Source: Aradus depressus
Lineage: Eukaryota > Arthropoda > Insecta > Hemiptera > Aradidae
NCBI GenBank assembly: GCA_963662175.1
Contig: OY759215.1
Span: 56,871,213-56,935,212, forward strand
Length of the DNA stretch: 64,000 bases
Reading direction: 5' to 3'
A model generated the notes under the pieces. The model made no database searches. It saw only the letters and a list, made by a program, of their open reading frames with translations, and had not been told where the DNA came from. Below are positions 24,502 to 34,069 of this stretch, piece after piece; the stretch's first letter is position 1, and the number at the start of each line of letters is the position of its first letter. The translations under genes and the position numbers were made by a program.

Positions 24502-24778
24502 ATTAATAACCATTTCTCCCTCTCGTGTGAGTGCAAATCACGTAATTAATAAAATAAATAAAATTGAGATCGAAAAATTATTAAAATTGAAAATTATTTA
24601 AATCGCGACTTTAATTAAACAATGCCTGAATAGCTGAAAGCACTCCCACGGGAAGAACGGTTACAAGATCCTAACGGTTAGTTGACATCAGTAATTAACA
24701 ATAATTAATTACTGTTGTCAACCAGAAGAAGCATGAGTGGGGGGGAATGAAATGAATCAAACCTATAACTTTAACATA

Positions 24779-24784
24779 TTTATT
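24779..24784 (-). terminator. Candidate polyadenylation signal AATAAA in the 3' LTR
   Basis: AATAAA reads on the element strand about 35 bp after a TATATATA box (24819-24826). It could mark the R region. In such AT-rich DNA the hexamer is weak evidence on its own. Confidence 0.3.
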
Positions 24785-25045
24785 TTAATGAGAACATATT
24801 TACAAAACAACAATTGAATATATATAATTTGGCCGTGTGTCTGAAGGACTGAATTATAACTTAATTACGAGGTACCTCGATACGATATCCATGGCGAATG
24901 ACGGCGTGATCACCCTTTCTGGACTTCCCGTAGAAATCGTCTATTCACATAGTCCCTGAAGATCTGCGTAGTTTCGAGGGCACACCAGAAGTTACACCCC
25001 CACTGACTTTGCACCGTCCAAAATCAAAGTGTGTCTCTACGACTA

Positions 25046-25417
25046 ATTCACATATTCAAACTAAACTTTACTTATAGAAAAGATACGTGGTGATCCACCA
25101 AGACATGAGCAAAGAAAGTTAATTTCACATATTCAAACTGATATTACTTATAGAAAAGATACGTGGTGATCACCCAAGACATGAACGAAGAAAACTCAAT
25201 TCACATATTTAAACTCAACTGTACAATATAAAAAGAACGTGGTGACCAGCCAAGACATGAGCGAAGAAAGTTAATTTCACATATTCAAACTAAACTTTAC
25301 AAAGAAAGATACGTGGTGATCCACCAAGACATGAACGAAGAAAGTACTTTCACATACTGAAACTAGGCTTTACAAAGAGAGGAACGTGGTGATCCACCAA
25401 GATATGAACGAAGAATG
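25046..25417 (-). repeat. Five imperfect 70-76 bp repeats within the 3' LTR
   Basis: Each unit carries TTCACATATTCAAACT followed by a variable spacer and ACGTGGTGATCCACCAAGACATG with small changes (shown here joined from two conserved parts, 23 bases at most across units being imperfect). Tandem blocks of this kind in U3 commonly act as enhancers; that role is inference. Confidence 0.8.
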
Positions 25418-25834
25418 AGTAAAACGGGGCGTGGCTTCCGATATCCGACCGTGGTAGGGGACAGTTCTCCAGGCTTGATTGGTCGTCGGACTCCGCCCAT
25501 TTTATTTCCAGCCAATCGCATATTACCAATTAACATCTGCCTCTAGTTGTGTGAAAACCTGGAGTAAGAAAAAAAACCTTTACTGCTTATTCCTTATACA
25601 CCGGATGTAGACAATTATCTTGGCTTCCTTTCCATTGTGTCTCTATTATTCTTTATTTTCCGCTCCCAGCGATCGCGATTCTCTCGCAGGCATCATTGGT
25701 TCCGAGCATTCTCTTCCAAATGCAATTCTCGTTTATTCAACACCACACAACCCATACTTTGCTCCTAGCGATCGCGATCCTCTCGTAGACATCGCCAGTT
25801 CTGAGCATTATCTATAGGGTAGACATGCTACAAT

Positions 25835-25850
25835 ATCCCCCGTTCCCGTT
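25835..25850 (-). other. Polypurine tract beside the 3' LTR
   Basis: The minus strand reads AACGGGAACGGGGGAT directly before the 3' LTR. It is purine-rich with two cytosine interruptions and sits where the plus-strand DNA primer should lie. Confidence 0.75.
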
Positions 25851-27647
25851 AAAATAAAATATGTCGGCTAAATGACCATTGGAAGTCACATATTTTATTA
25901 GTTTCACTTAACACTTGCTCGTTCACTGAGCGTATACACTTAACCAAATACTCAGGTATCGACCTCATTATCATGCGTGACCAGAACATGATTTTAAATT
26001 TCCTTTCGAATCGGCATGGCTTGCCTATGCATGCGTGACCAAAGCATGATTTTACTTTACGCTGTACTTCTTGGAGTTAACCCTCTCCATTGGCAAATAA
26101 CGATGATTCTATTTCTAGCATACATTCACTGACTAGTTAAAACATCCAAAAAGGCCCCACGCCTCGACAATGCTTCAACTGAATTCCCATATCCTTAATC
26201 CGCTTCAACAAAAATTTGGGTTGACCAGACCCTAACCATATGCCTCCTTAGGCCTTCGACAGGTATTTACCTTCTGCCGGAACGACGACGAAATATAAAA
26301 TAGAAAAATAAGCCCACTCAAATCCCATCTCAGTTTCATAAACATATGTAAATTCCGGCATCCGCATTAATCAAGTAGCGAAACCCTTTCTTCAGTTCAA
26401 ACAGTCAGTTCATGGCATAAAAAATAATTAAACAACTCCCGCCCCTTTAAATGGATTCTACAAGCATCAATGGAGTGGCCCCTTCTCCGTGTGTACGATA
26501 ATTAAATATTCAATTCTGGGTATCCCCTCCAGTTTATAATATATCTCCCCCTTTAGTCATGTATGCTTCGGCACCTTGCCCTAGGATTTCTTAACTAAAA
26601 TAAAAAAATTGACCTTTTGACCTACCGTGGTCGACACTCTATCATAATAAGTAAGGTCCATACCTGGATATATGTGACAAATATATTTACAAGGCTCTCA
26701 TTGGGTTAACATAGCCCATCATGGTCACTAGATAAAATATGGGTCAATGTGACATTTTCAATAGATACACACGGTCGGATACTAATACAAATATTATTTA
26801 AAAATACAAAACAAAACAGACAAATACAATTGGAAGTACATTTACCATACCTGACTACCTACAAATATGTGTGCCATCGCCTCGCTGTCATCCTACTCAG
26901 ATCCGCGTCTCCTAATCAAATTTAAATACGTAGGAATATTCCCATGGATGGCCAATCCATATACCGTCTGCCCCGTCCTACAATTATGTCAATTTCAAAT
27001 GAAGCCACAAACCTATCTAAACTAAATTATCCCAACATCATAAACAAATTGTTAATACTATTTAAAAAAAAATAGTCTTACTAAATATATGAACAAAAAA
27101 TTATCCTAACTTATTATCTAAATTACCTACCTACTATTATAAAAAAATGCCCTATTACTAAATTTATATAAAACAACTAAAACTAACTTATTATCTAAAA
27201 TTATATCTACAACCTGGCGATTCACTTCGGAATCTTGGAGCTCGACTAAGGGGGGTATGCTCGATGTTAAGCCCCAGGGGAGTGCCAGAAAGTCCCCGTC
27301 TGCCTTATCCTATTTACAAAAAAAAAATAACTAAATAATAAATCCCGTGTCCCCAATAAATGTGTATGTGTGATTCTTTGTGTGTTGTTGTATAATGAGG
27401 TGTTGGCCGTTAGTGTAAAATAATAAATAATTCCCAAATAATAAAAATAGTGTCTGTTTTATGTGTGTGTGACTTTGTCTAACTGTTCCTGGGATAGCTG
27501 GGGATGGACACCCATAGAGACGTCACAAATCTCTTCCCTGACTCTAGGGCCGCGATCTCGTCTGCAATAATCGCCCCCCTAACTCGGCTGAAGTAAGATC
27601 GTTAATCTCAAAGAGAGCCCTAGCGCTTCTCTAGCCTGCTTGTAAAT
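25851..27647 (-). other. Non-coding 3' region of the LTR element
   Basis: About 1.8 kb lies between the pol-remnant stop and the purine tract. All frames on the element strand are broken and I see no envelope-like frame with a signal peptide or transmembrane helix. It may be the 3' untranslated region or decayed remains of a lost third gene. Near 26880-27340 it is A-rich with runs of ACTAA-type repeats on the plus strand. Confidence 0.6.
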
Positions 27648-28625
27648 TTATCCGCTAATACACGGCTTGTGTGCTGTCATATAAAATACTCCTCCCTCCG
27701 CTACGTCGCTGCCGAGATGTCCTAAAATAAAAATTTGAGGACTTTCCTTGTCTAAAATCTGGTAAGGTCCTTCCCAGAATAGTAATAGTAATATTTCCCT
27801 CTTACCGGTGGGTATCCGCAGAGATTGTACTAACACCTGATCGCCAATTTCTAACGTAGTCTGTTTGTGTCGTACCTCAAAGTTCTGTTTCTGTCTTTCG
27901 GCCTGTTTTTCTGTAAATTGGTATGTCTGTTGGTGTAGTCCCGAAATGTCAGTTATCCTATTGTCTTTGATGAAGTTCACCTGCGGATGTTCTTCACAAG
28001 TGGGGTTGCCATAAGTCGGGTAGCGGATTATGTGGTCATTGTCTGTCGATATGTCTGTTACTTCGTCCTCGTTTCTAAGTAGGACAGAAAACTCCTGCAT
28101 CAGAGATGATATTCTGACGTCGTCTGGGAAAGTTATGTTTTCTTCATTCCCTGTCAGTCTGTCTGTGATTTCGTCCTCTTTTATACTTGATGAATTTACG
28201 TGATCTGGGGCAGTCATAGTATTGTCGGGGTATGTTTGTTTGTCGATGGTCTCTTCCTCCTTAGCAGTGATTGGTAAGGATGTCTTTGCTATTGATTCTA
28301 CGTTAACTGGTGATCTGATATCAAAAAATTTGTACTCGTAACCTAATCCTTGAAGTGGTCTTCTCGTGCTGACAAAAACTGGTTCTAAGCGTCCATTGCC
28401 GTATTTTCCTAAACCGCTACCTTCTCTGTACCCTTGAAGCTTCATCAATGTCAGTCCGTTGTTACTGTCTGTCTTTACCTTTACAGGAGTGGGACATCTA
28501 TTGTCAACGTTAGTATGTAGGTCAATGTCCCCTGTCAATCTCGTCATCATTTCTGTACCAAGCAAACTGCGTACGTCCCCCTTGAATTTAAATTTACCTC
28601 CCCCCATAGTTTTAAGTTTGTTCAT
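27648..28625 (-). CDS. Truncated pol-derived frame: G-patch-like segment joined to integrase C-terminal GPY module
   Basis: This 325-residue frame lies -1 relative to gag and is probably reached by frameshifting, with the ATG shown being only the first Met after the shift. Residues about 58-97 carry glycines spaced as in a G-patch (GYREGSGLGKYG, then LQGLGYEY), a nucleic-acid-binding module known next to the protease of some betaretroviruses and insect elements. Residues about 230-305 match the end of a Ty3/retroviral integrase: a Gln/Lys-rich helix, the L-E-I-G-D-Q-V-L-V strand and the W-E-G-P-Y motif. Between them is an acidic stretch of weakly repeated D-E-x-T-D segments. No protease DTG, RT YxDD or integrase DDE residues are present, so a large in-frame deletion has joined the two ends. 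It cannot be a functional polymerase. Confidence 0.8.
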   Translation of the reverse strand: MNKLKTMGGGKFKFKGDVRSLLGTEMMTRLTGDIDLHTNVDNRCPTPVKVKTDSNNGLTLMKLQGYREGSGLGKYGNGRLEPVFVSTRRPLQGLGYEYKFFDIRSPVNVESIAKTSLPITAKEEETIDKQTYPDNTMTAPDHVNSSSIKEDEITDRLTGNEENITFPDDVRISSLMQEFSVLLRNEDEVTDISTDNDHIIRYPTYGNPTCEEHPQVNFIKDNRITDISGLHQQTYQFTEKQAERQKQNFEVRHKQTTLEIGDQVLVQSLRIPTGKREILLLLFWEGPYQILDKESPQIFILGHLGSDVAEGGVFYMTAHKPCISG

Positions 28626-28639
28626 CCCACTCCTGCTAC

Positions 28640-30232
28640 TTAGTTTTTTATCAAGTGGTCAACAATTGGTTTCAGGTTGTTAGCCAACTCTCCAAGGGAT
28701 TGCTTTATTTCTTTCATGTCTGTATTGACATTGTTGTCGGTCACTACCTCCATGTTTCTTACGTTAGGTTTCGACTGGTTATCCCTATAATTAGGTGGTC
28801 GATTATAATTCTGATTTGAGTCATAGTAATTACGTGGCCGATCGTAATTTGGATTTGACTCGCGGGAAGGGCCTCGGCTAAATTGATTCCCTCTCTCTTG
28901 ATTGTAGTGAGAGGTTCCCCGTGCATTCCCAGAATTGTAACGAGGTAGGTCTTGTTTGGGAAAGTTATTGTTTTTCGGAAGACTATCTGGTCGGTACTGT
29001 CTTCCCCCGCCTTTCCAAGAACTATCCTTTAATTTACAATCACGTCTAATTATGTTAGTTCCTATCCTAATTATTTGCTCATGTAGTCTCTCAATAGAGA
29101 TTATTCCCTGGATCCTAACTGAATTTTCGACCGTCTCTCCGTAATGTTTGCTCAATAGTTCACATACGTAGCCTTCCGGAATTTTATATGTACTATCCTG
29201 GAGTCGTGACACTAATTTTGAAAAATGTTCGCTGGGTGTTTTATCCATATGATCGGCATAGCCTTGGGTATCAAGTTCCCTACGGACTATAACGTCATAT
29301 TTCTCCCCGCAGAACCTATCTTTGAACGCATTGACGAATTCATCAAAAGAGCGGATACTTCCTGACTTTACAAGGAACCAATCCAGACCCTCGCCCTTTA
29401 AATGTGACTTTATAAATTCGTTCAGATTATAAAATTCTCCAATGTGACTATATGCAATTTCTAAATTTGATATGAAATGGTTGGGTAAATCCAACACATT
29501 GTTACGGAACGTTACCTTGTTACGTTCGTAATTTTTTATATACGTATTTTGGAAAGTGACGTTACTAGGTTGTTCGCGAGCAAAGGTCTGACCTGTATAC
29601 CAATCCTTATGTTCTTCAGGGATGGTGAACGTCACTTGGTCATTATGTTTTGGGGTTGAGACCTGATTTTGACCCGAAACAGTATCTATTCTCTTCGAGA
29701 TATTGGCGAATCTCTTCTCACAATCGGTACGAAAAAGATTTTGGTTCGAATTTATTTCCTCGACCTCCTTATCTAAACGTTGTGTTTCTGACATGATTCT
29801 ACCCGTCATTTCATGATAACAGACATCTACCATGTCCCTAACTTCAGAAACATGTTTGTCATATCTCCCTTCTAAATTGTCCTGTCTAGTTCTCAATTCT
29901 CCGGACTCAGATCGTAGAGTGCCCATCTCGCGATTAATGGATTCGATATTATTTGCCATTACCGAAATTTCTTGGCGCACACCCCTTATCTCGGAAGTCT
30001 GTTGTCCTATCTGTTCCTGCATGTCCGCTTTTAAATCCTTTCCCAAGTTTCCCATCTGTTCCTGCATGGCCTTTCCCTGCTGTCCTAGTCCCGAAATCTG
30101 TTCCTGCATGGCCTTAAACATCGCCTCTAGGTCAAATTTAGGATTTTCTACCGGGGACTCCGGGGGAGTGCGAATGGTTTTCCTAGACCGTGTCTGTATC
30201 GGCTCTAAGTCCGACTTCTCTTTCCCTTCCAT
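28640..30232 (-). CDS. gag: Gag polyprotein of the LTR element
   Basis: A 530-residue frame with no internal stop encodes the structural protein of the retrotransposon particle. Residues about 33-135 are rich in Gln, Glu and Met with heptad-like spacing and should form a coiled coil; related short segments built on MQEQ recur there. Residues about 225-390 look like a retrotransposon capsid domain, with a hydrophobic G-E-G-L-D-W-F motif followed by S-F-D-E-F and a D-R-F motif. The C-terminal third is basic and rich in Arg, Asn, Tyr and Gly, fitting a nucleocapsid tail, but I see no CCHC zinc knuckle. The start is the first ATG after the leader. The frame ends at TAA directly after a slippery heptamer. 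Being intact while pol is gutted suggests recent activity or maintenance by trans-mobilisation. Confidence 0.9.
   Translation of the reverse strand: MEGKEKSDLEPIQTRSRKTIRTPPESPVENPKFDLEAMFKAMQEQISGLGQQGKAMQEQMGNLGKDLKADMQEQIGQQTSEIRGVRQEISVMANNIESINREMGTLRSESGELRTRQDNLEGRYDKHVSEVRDMVDVCYHEMTGRIMSETQRLDKEVEEINSNQNLFRTDCEKRFANISKRIDTVSGQNQVSTPKHNDQVTFTIPEEHKDWYTGQTFAREQPSNVTFQNTYIKNYERNKVTFRNNVLDLPNHFISNLEIAYSHIGEFYNLNEFIKSHLKGEGLDWFLVKSGSIRSFDEFVNAFKDRFCGEKYDVIVRRELDTQGYADHMDKTPSEHFSKLVSRLQDSTYKIPEGYVCELLSKHYGETVENSVRIQGIISIERLHEQIIRIGTNIIRRDCKLKDSSWKGGGRQYRPDSLPKNNNFPKQDLPRYNSGNARGTSHYNQERGNQFSRGPSRESNPNYDRPRNYYDSNQNYNRPPNYRDNQSKPNVRNMEVVTDNNVNTDMKEIKQSLGELANNLKPIVDHLIKN
28643..28649 (-). promoter_or_regulatory. 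Programmed -1 frameshift slippery heptamer A AAA AAC
   Basis: The gag frame ends ATA AAA AAC TAA, so the heptamer A AAA AAC lies in the correct phase and is followed at once by the gag stop. After a -1 slip the ribosome reads CTA AGT AGC AGG AGT GGG ATG, which is open and enters the downstream pol-remnant frame. This is the classical X XXY YYZ arrangement of retroviral gag-pro or gag-pol shifts. I did not find an obvious pseudoknot just downstream. Confidence 0.85.
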
Positions 30233-30646
30233 TCTGATAAGAAATATATATCAAAACAATTAAATGAATTATACGGGAGGTCTGGTGCTAACCTAATTTC
30301 TATGGTGACCTGTCAGATGGCATCACAATACAACAATAGTTATAATATGTAAAATAAATGCCTACTAAATCTACATAAAAAAAAAAATCAAAAACAAAAA
30401 AAAATAAAATTATTTCAATAAATGATGTCATTCATTGTCCCTACCCTCACCCATCCTTCTTCAGTTTTGATTCTAAATACCGACTTTAAGTGAAAATATA
30501 ACATTGTGGCCTAATAGGCTGGAATCTACGTTAAAAAGCAAAAAAAAAAAATGTTTAATTAAAAAAAAAAAATTAATTAATTAATAAGGGACCGATTAGT
30601 GGGGTTCATTAATTATACTAATTGGCATAATTAATAAACAAATCAA
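30233..30646 (-). other. 5' leader between primer site and gag start
   Basis: About 414 nt of AT-rich non-coding DNA separates the primer site from the gag ATG, with A-rich runs near 30380-30420 and 30540-30580. Packaging and dimerisation signals would be expected here, but no specific one can be named. Confidence 0.6.
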
Positions 30647-30664
30647 GTCCCTGTTCGGGCGCCA
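30647..30664 (-). other. Primer binding site, tRNA-Lys type
   Basis: The minus strand reads TGGCGCCCGAACAGGGAC directly after the LTR. This is the complement of the 3' end of animal tRNA-Lys and the same 18-mer used by lentiviruses. It sets the LTR edge exactly and confirms that the element reads leftward. Confidence 0.95.
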
Positions 30665-31208
30665 ATTAATAACCATTTCTCCCTCTCGTGTGAGTGCAAA
30701 TCACGTAATTAATAAAATAAATAAAATTGAGATCGAAAAATTATTAAAATTGAAAATTATTTAAATCGCGACTTTAATTAAACAATGCCTGAATAGCTGA
30801 AAGCACTCCCACGGGAAGAACGGTTACAAGATCCTAACGGTTAGTTGACATCAGTAATTAACAATAATTAATTACTGTTGTCAACCAGAAGAAGCATGAG
30901 TGGGGGGGAATGAAATGAATCAAACCTATAACTTTAACATATTTATTTTAATGAGAACATATTTACAAAACAACAATTGAATATATATAATTTGGCCGTG
31001 TGTCTGAAGGACTGAATTATAACTTAATTACGAGGTACCTCGATACGATATCCATGGCGAATGACGGCGTGATCACCCTTTCTGGACTTCCCGTAGAAAT
31101 CGTCTATTCACATAGTCCCTGAAGATCTGCGTAGTTTCGAGGGCACACCAGAAGTTACACCCCCACTGACTTTGCACCGTCCAAAATCAAAGTGTGTCTC
31201 TACGACTA

Positions 31209-31580
31209 ATTCACATATTCAAACTAAACTTTACTTATAGAAAAGATACGTGGTGATCCACCAAGACATGAGCAAAGAAAGTTAATTTCACATATTCAAA
31301 CTGATATTACTTATAGAAAAGATACGTGGTGATCACCCAAGACATGAACGAAGAAAACTCAATTCACATATTTAAACTCAACTGTACAATATAAAAAGAA
31401 CGTGGTGACCAGCCAAGACATGAGCGAAGAAAGTTAATTTCACATATTCAAACTAAACTTTACAAAGAAAGATACGTGGTGATCCACCAAGACATGAACG
31501 AAGAAAGTACTTTCACATACTGAAACTAGGCTTTACAAAGAGAGGAACGTGGTGATCCACCAAGATATGAACGAAGAATG
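31209..31580 (-). repeat. Five imperfect 70-76 bp repeats within the 5' LTR
   Basis: This is the copy, offset by 6163 bp, of the array at 25046-25417. Units differ from each other but each matches its partner in the other LTR, so the array predates this insertion. Confidence 0.8.
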
Positions 31581-31639
31581 AGTAAAACGGGGCGTGGCTT
31601 CCGATATCCGACCGTGGTAGGGGACAGTTCTCCAGGCTT

Positions 31640-31684
31640 GATTGGTCGTCGGACTCCGCCCATTTTATTTCCAGCCAATCGCAT
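31640..31684 (-). promoter_or_regulatory. CCAAT and GC-box cluster in the 5' LTR
   Basis: Within 45 bp the LTR has two CCAAT boxes in opposite orientations (GATTGG and CCAATC) around a CCGCCC GC box, in a stretch clearly more GC-rich than the surroundings. This looks like the core U3 regulatory region. The other LTR has the same block at 25477-25521. A TATATATA at about 30982-30989 is a second candidate promoter position; I cannot choose between them. Confidence 0.4.
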
Positions 31685-31799
31685 ATTACCAATTAACATC
31701 TGCCTCTAGTTGTGTGAAAACCTGGAGTAAGAAAAAAAACCTTTACTGCTTATTCCTTATACACCGGATGTAGACAATTATCTTGGCTTCCTTTCCATT

Positions 31800-31980
31800 G
31801 TGTCTCTATTATTCTTTATTTTCCGCTCCCAGCGATCGCGATTCTCTCGCAGGCATCATTGGTTCCGAGCATTCTCTTCCAAATGCAATTCTCGTTTATT
31901 CAACACCACACAACCCATACTTTGCTCCTAGCGATCGCGATCCTCTCGTAGACATCGCCAGTTCTGAGCATTATCTATAG
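31800..31980 (-). repeat. Internal LTR duplication around a GCGATCGCGAT dyad
   Basis: Two direct copies of about 53 bp, each containing AGCGATCGCGATYCTCTCG and ending in GAGCATT, lie about 90 bp apart near the LTR 5' edge (also at 25637-25817). The self-complementary GCGATCGC core in both copies suggests a duplicated protein-binding site. Confidence 0.55.
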
Positions 31981-31997
31981 GGTAGACATGCTACAAT

Positions 31998-32001
31998 ATA
32001 T
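31998..32001. repeat. Target site duplication ATAT, right copy
   Basis: ATAT immediately after the 5' LTR pairs with 24498-24501. The limits were chosen so that the primer site starts directly at the LTR edge on the other side. Confidence 0.7.
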
Positions 32002-32150
32002 TTTTTAATATTTCGCTCTTTTTATTTTTTTTCTATATTTCGATCTTTTTGACGTCAGGAAGAAGCACATCTGAAATATCGTCGTGAATAAAGTATATAA
32101 TATATAAGCATATTATGCTTTAACGGAAATAAATATTATTACATAAAAAA
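32002..32150 (+). repeat. Family C repeat, right part after the LTR element
   Basis: It holds CTATATTTCG, a CAGGAAGAAGCAC block and the terminal TTTAACGGAAATAAATATTATTA, which matches the end of the copies at 17066-17785 and 55955-56300. This supports insertion of the LTR element into an older family C copy. Confidence 0.5.
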
Positions 32151-32465
32151 AAGATATATGTTCAGCCTCTGCTTCACTTAATGTAAAAAAAAAAATCTTC
32201 AAAGCATACAAGACAGGCATCTAAGATATATTGTATAAATGGAGGATGGTCTGAAGATTATTTACCAAAGATAAGTTTGACCGTAGCCAGAGTAGTGGCA
32301 GAGGGATGCAACCCATTCATACTGTCTGGGTAGGACCATCATTATAGTCCATCCCTCAACACAACACCCCCCCATCATATCATATTCAGTGCATTATTAA
32401 AACATGCATTGATGGATGGTCACCAATTATTACTTCATATATTTCAAACAAGGCCTGCTGACTTT

Positions 32466-33075
32466 TTACTTCTTCAGCTATGCGAAGTATAGGGGAAGTT
32501 ATGTAATCGATCCAAACTTCGATGCGGAGTTTTCAGCGACATTTCATTTTTTCCGATCTCTAGATTCCAAATATGAAAAAAAGTCTGTCTGTCAGTTAGT
32601 GTGTCTCTGTGAAATGATAACTCCCGATAGAATAAATGTATCGACATGAAATTGTATGTGTGAATCCCTCGCCTTCTAACGACGACACCTTGTTTGTCAG
32701 CCACATCGACCAAATGGAAGGGGGGATCGGAGGGGGGCACAACTCAAAAACCATAATAATAGCCGCTGTAATGAATGCAACGACTTGTAATTTCATATTT
32801 AAACTAAAAACCCAATGAGGACATAACCTGCCAAATTTCAGCGAAATCGCCTGAAGGGAAGAAGGGGTTCAGGGGTGGGGGCTCAATTCAAAAACCCTAA
32901 TAACTGTCGATGCAATTAATTTATCCATATAAAATTTAATATGAGAATTTAGGAGCCCCTATTTCAGTCGACTGAATATTAGCGCAAACGGTCATGTTTT
33001 GGAGGAAGGACGAAAAGTTAATTGATTAATTCGTTCTGGGGAAGTACATTGTCGGTGATTCACCGACGCCTTTTT
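32466..33075 (+). mobile_element. Family A element, near full length
   Basis: ACTTCTTCAGCTATGCGAAG opens the copy, CTGGGGAAGT lies at 33036-33045 and the CGGTGATTCACCG hairpin at 33053-33065, then a T run. Three to four internal monomers are present. Confidence 0.8.
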
Positions 33076-33079
33076 CAAA

Positions 33080-33796
33080 TGTTGAAGAAACACTCAAATA
33101 AAAAAATTGATTTTTATTGATTGAGTGTTTCTAATGGCTCTCTCTGTAGCTGTCCCTTGTATGAAGTTGGTGTCAGAAGTGTTTTACACCTGTTGGTAGG
33201 TAAGTCACTGTGTGACGTTGACATTAACATTGTAAACCCGAGTCACCTCTCGGTAGTACCCCGCTGGGACCCCGCCTCTCTATGTGGAGTCAGCCCTTCA
33301 GGGAAACTTACATAGCTACTAAATATACATTGGGCCTTAAAATTTTTTGGTTTTCTCTCTAAACAGACAGTAACGACATTGTTATATATCTTAAAACAAA
33401 AAAAAAAGTTTCTGAATAATTGAACCGGTAAACTGTGTGTTTATTCTTCTGCTTTATACGACTACAAAACGCAAATCAAGTTTTTCACAAGTTTGTATGT
33501 TAGTTGTATTCCTTGTTCCTCCGGTGAGCCTAAACGGCTGGACCAATTTCAATGTTTTATACGTTATTTGATCTGTTGTAATCTCCTGAGTCACATAGGC
33601 TATGTGACATTCCCGAAAAAAAATGGCGAACACTGGCCGCGATATTGTTAAACTCTAAAAATCAAAAGGCCACAAATTAAGTGGATTAGAAAGAGGATTC
33701 AACAAATATGTGTATAGGTTTGTTTTTAAAATAAAATAAATCCATTACAAATAAACAAAAAATCCGACTAAGTAAATAAGTCAAATATGTCTGTCT
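33080..33796. other. No gene seen
   Basis: A 64-codon frame (33121-33315) has no recognisable domain. The rest is AT-rich. Confidence 0.45.
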
Positions 33797-33930
33797 TTGT
33801 CTTTTATTTATAAAGATTCAACTGTTGCTGGGTGCAACAACCAGTATCTATGATGCATTGAATCATTATAGATATGGTGGCGTGAATGGCTTGTGAGAGG
33901 AAGGCCACCCAATGGTAGTCCTCGGCACGA
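33797..33930 (-). mobile_element. 3' UTR fragment of the same Jockey-like LINE
   Basis: On the minus strand TTGGGTGGCCTTCCTCTCAC, GCCATTCACGCCA, GCAACAGTTGAATCTTTATA and AATAAAAG match the 3' end at 45120-45240. Confidence 0.75.
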
Positions 33931-33961
33931 ATCCAAATCGCTGATTCCAACGTTACTACAT

Positions 33962-34065
33962 ACATATACCCAAAAACACCATGAAATGATTTTGAGAGAA
34001 GGAGGGGGAGTGATCTGTAAAAAAGGTGTTGGTATAAGAAAGTTCTGTTATGTCCACATCAAATT
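33962..34065 (-). mobile_element. MITE family D, partial
   Basis: CATGAAATGATTTTGAGAGA, GGGGGAGTGATCTGTAAAAA and GGTATAAGAAAGTTCTGTTA match family D in reverse. It follows the LINE 3' fragment. Confidence 0.6.
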
Positions 34066-34069
34066 GTTT

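Larger units (their letters stand above)
24502..25834 (-). repeat. 3' LTR of the minus-strand retrotransposon
   Basis: This 1333 bp block is repeated at 30665-31997. On the plus strand it begins ATTAATAACC and ends GCTACAAT, giving a 3 bp ATT/AAT terminal inversion. The purine-rich tract abuts its right end, so it is the 3' LTR of an element transcribed leftward. It holds five imperfect 70-76 bp repeats, a CCAAT/GC-box cluster and a duplicated block around a GATCGCGATC-type dyad. A 65-codon open frame on the plus strand at 25620-25817 is antisense to the element and is not considered a gene. Confidence 0.93.
24502..31997 (-). mobile_element. LTR retrotransposon, Ty3/gypsy-like, non-autonomous deletion derivative
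   Basis: Two direct 1333 bp repeats offset by 6163 bp bound the element, and the flanks carry the same 4 bp ATAT. Read on the minus strand the order is 5' LTR, tRNA-Lys primer site, leader of about 415 nt, gag, -1 frameshift site, a short pol remnant, about 1.8 kb of non-coding DNA, a purine tract and the 3' LTR. No protease, reverse transcriptase, RNase H, integrase catalytic core or envelope frame is present, so it could move only with enzymes supplied in trans. I saw no LTR mismatch in the blocks I compared and gag is open, which points to a recent insertion. The GPY-type integrase tail and capsid-like gag favour a Ty3/gypsy relative; family assignment is inference. Confidence 0.93.
30665..31997 (-). 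repeat. 5' LTR of the minus-strand retrotransposon
   Basis: This is the second copy of the 1333 bp LTR. Its left edge touches the primer binding site directly, which makes it the 5' (promoter) LTR for leftward transcription. The content matches the other copy: five U3 repeats, CCAAT and GC boxes, and the GATCGC duplication. Its right edge is followed by ATAT, matching the four bases before the other LTR. Confidence 0.93.

Noticed and set aside
25620..25817. Repeated 65-codon gene in both LTRs
   Set aside because: It is antisense to the element and exists twice only because the LTR does; its internal repeat comes from the DNA-level GATCGC duplication.
25851..27647. Envelope gene downstream of pol
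   Set aside because: All frames on the element strand are broken and no signal peptide or membrane helix pattern is visible.
28459..30263. Plus-strand frames opposite gag and the pol remnant (28459-28683, 28956-29144, 29832-30263)
   Set aside because: They are antisense shadows of the real minus-strand frames.
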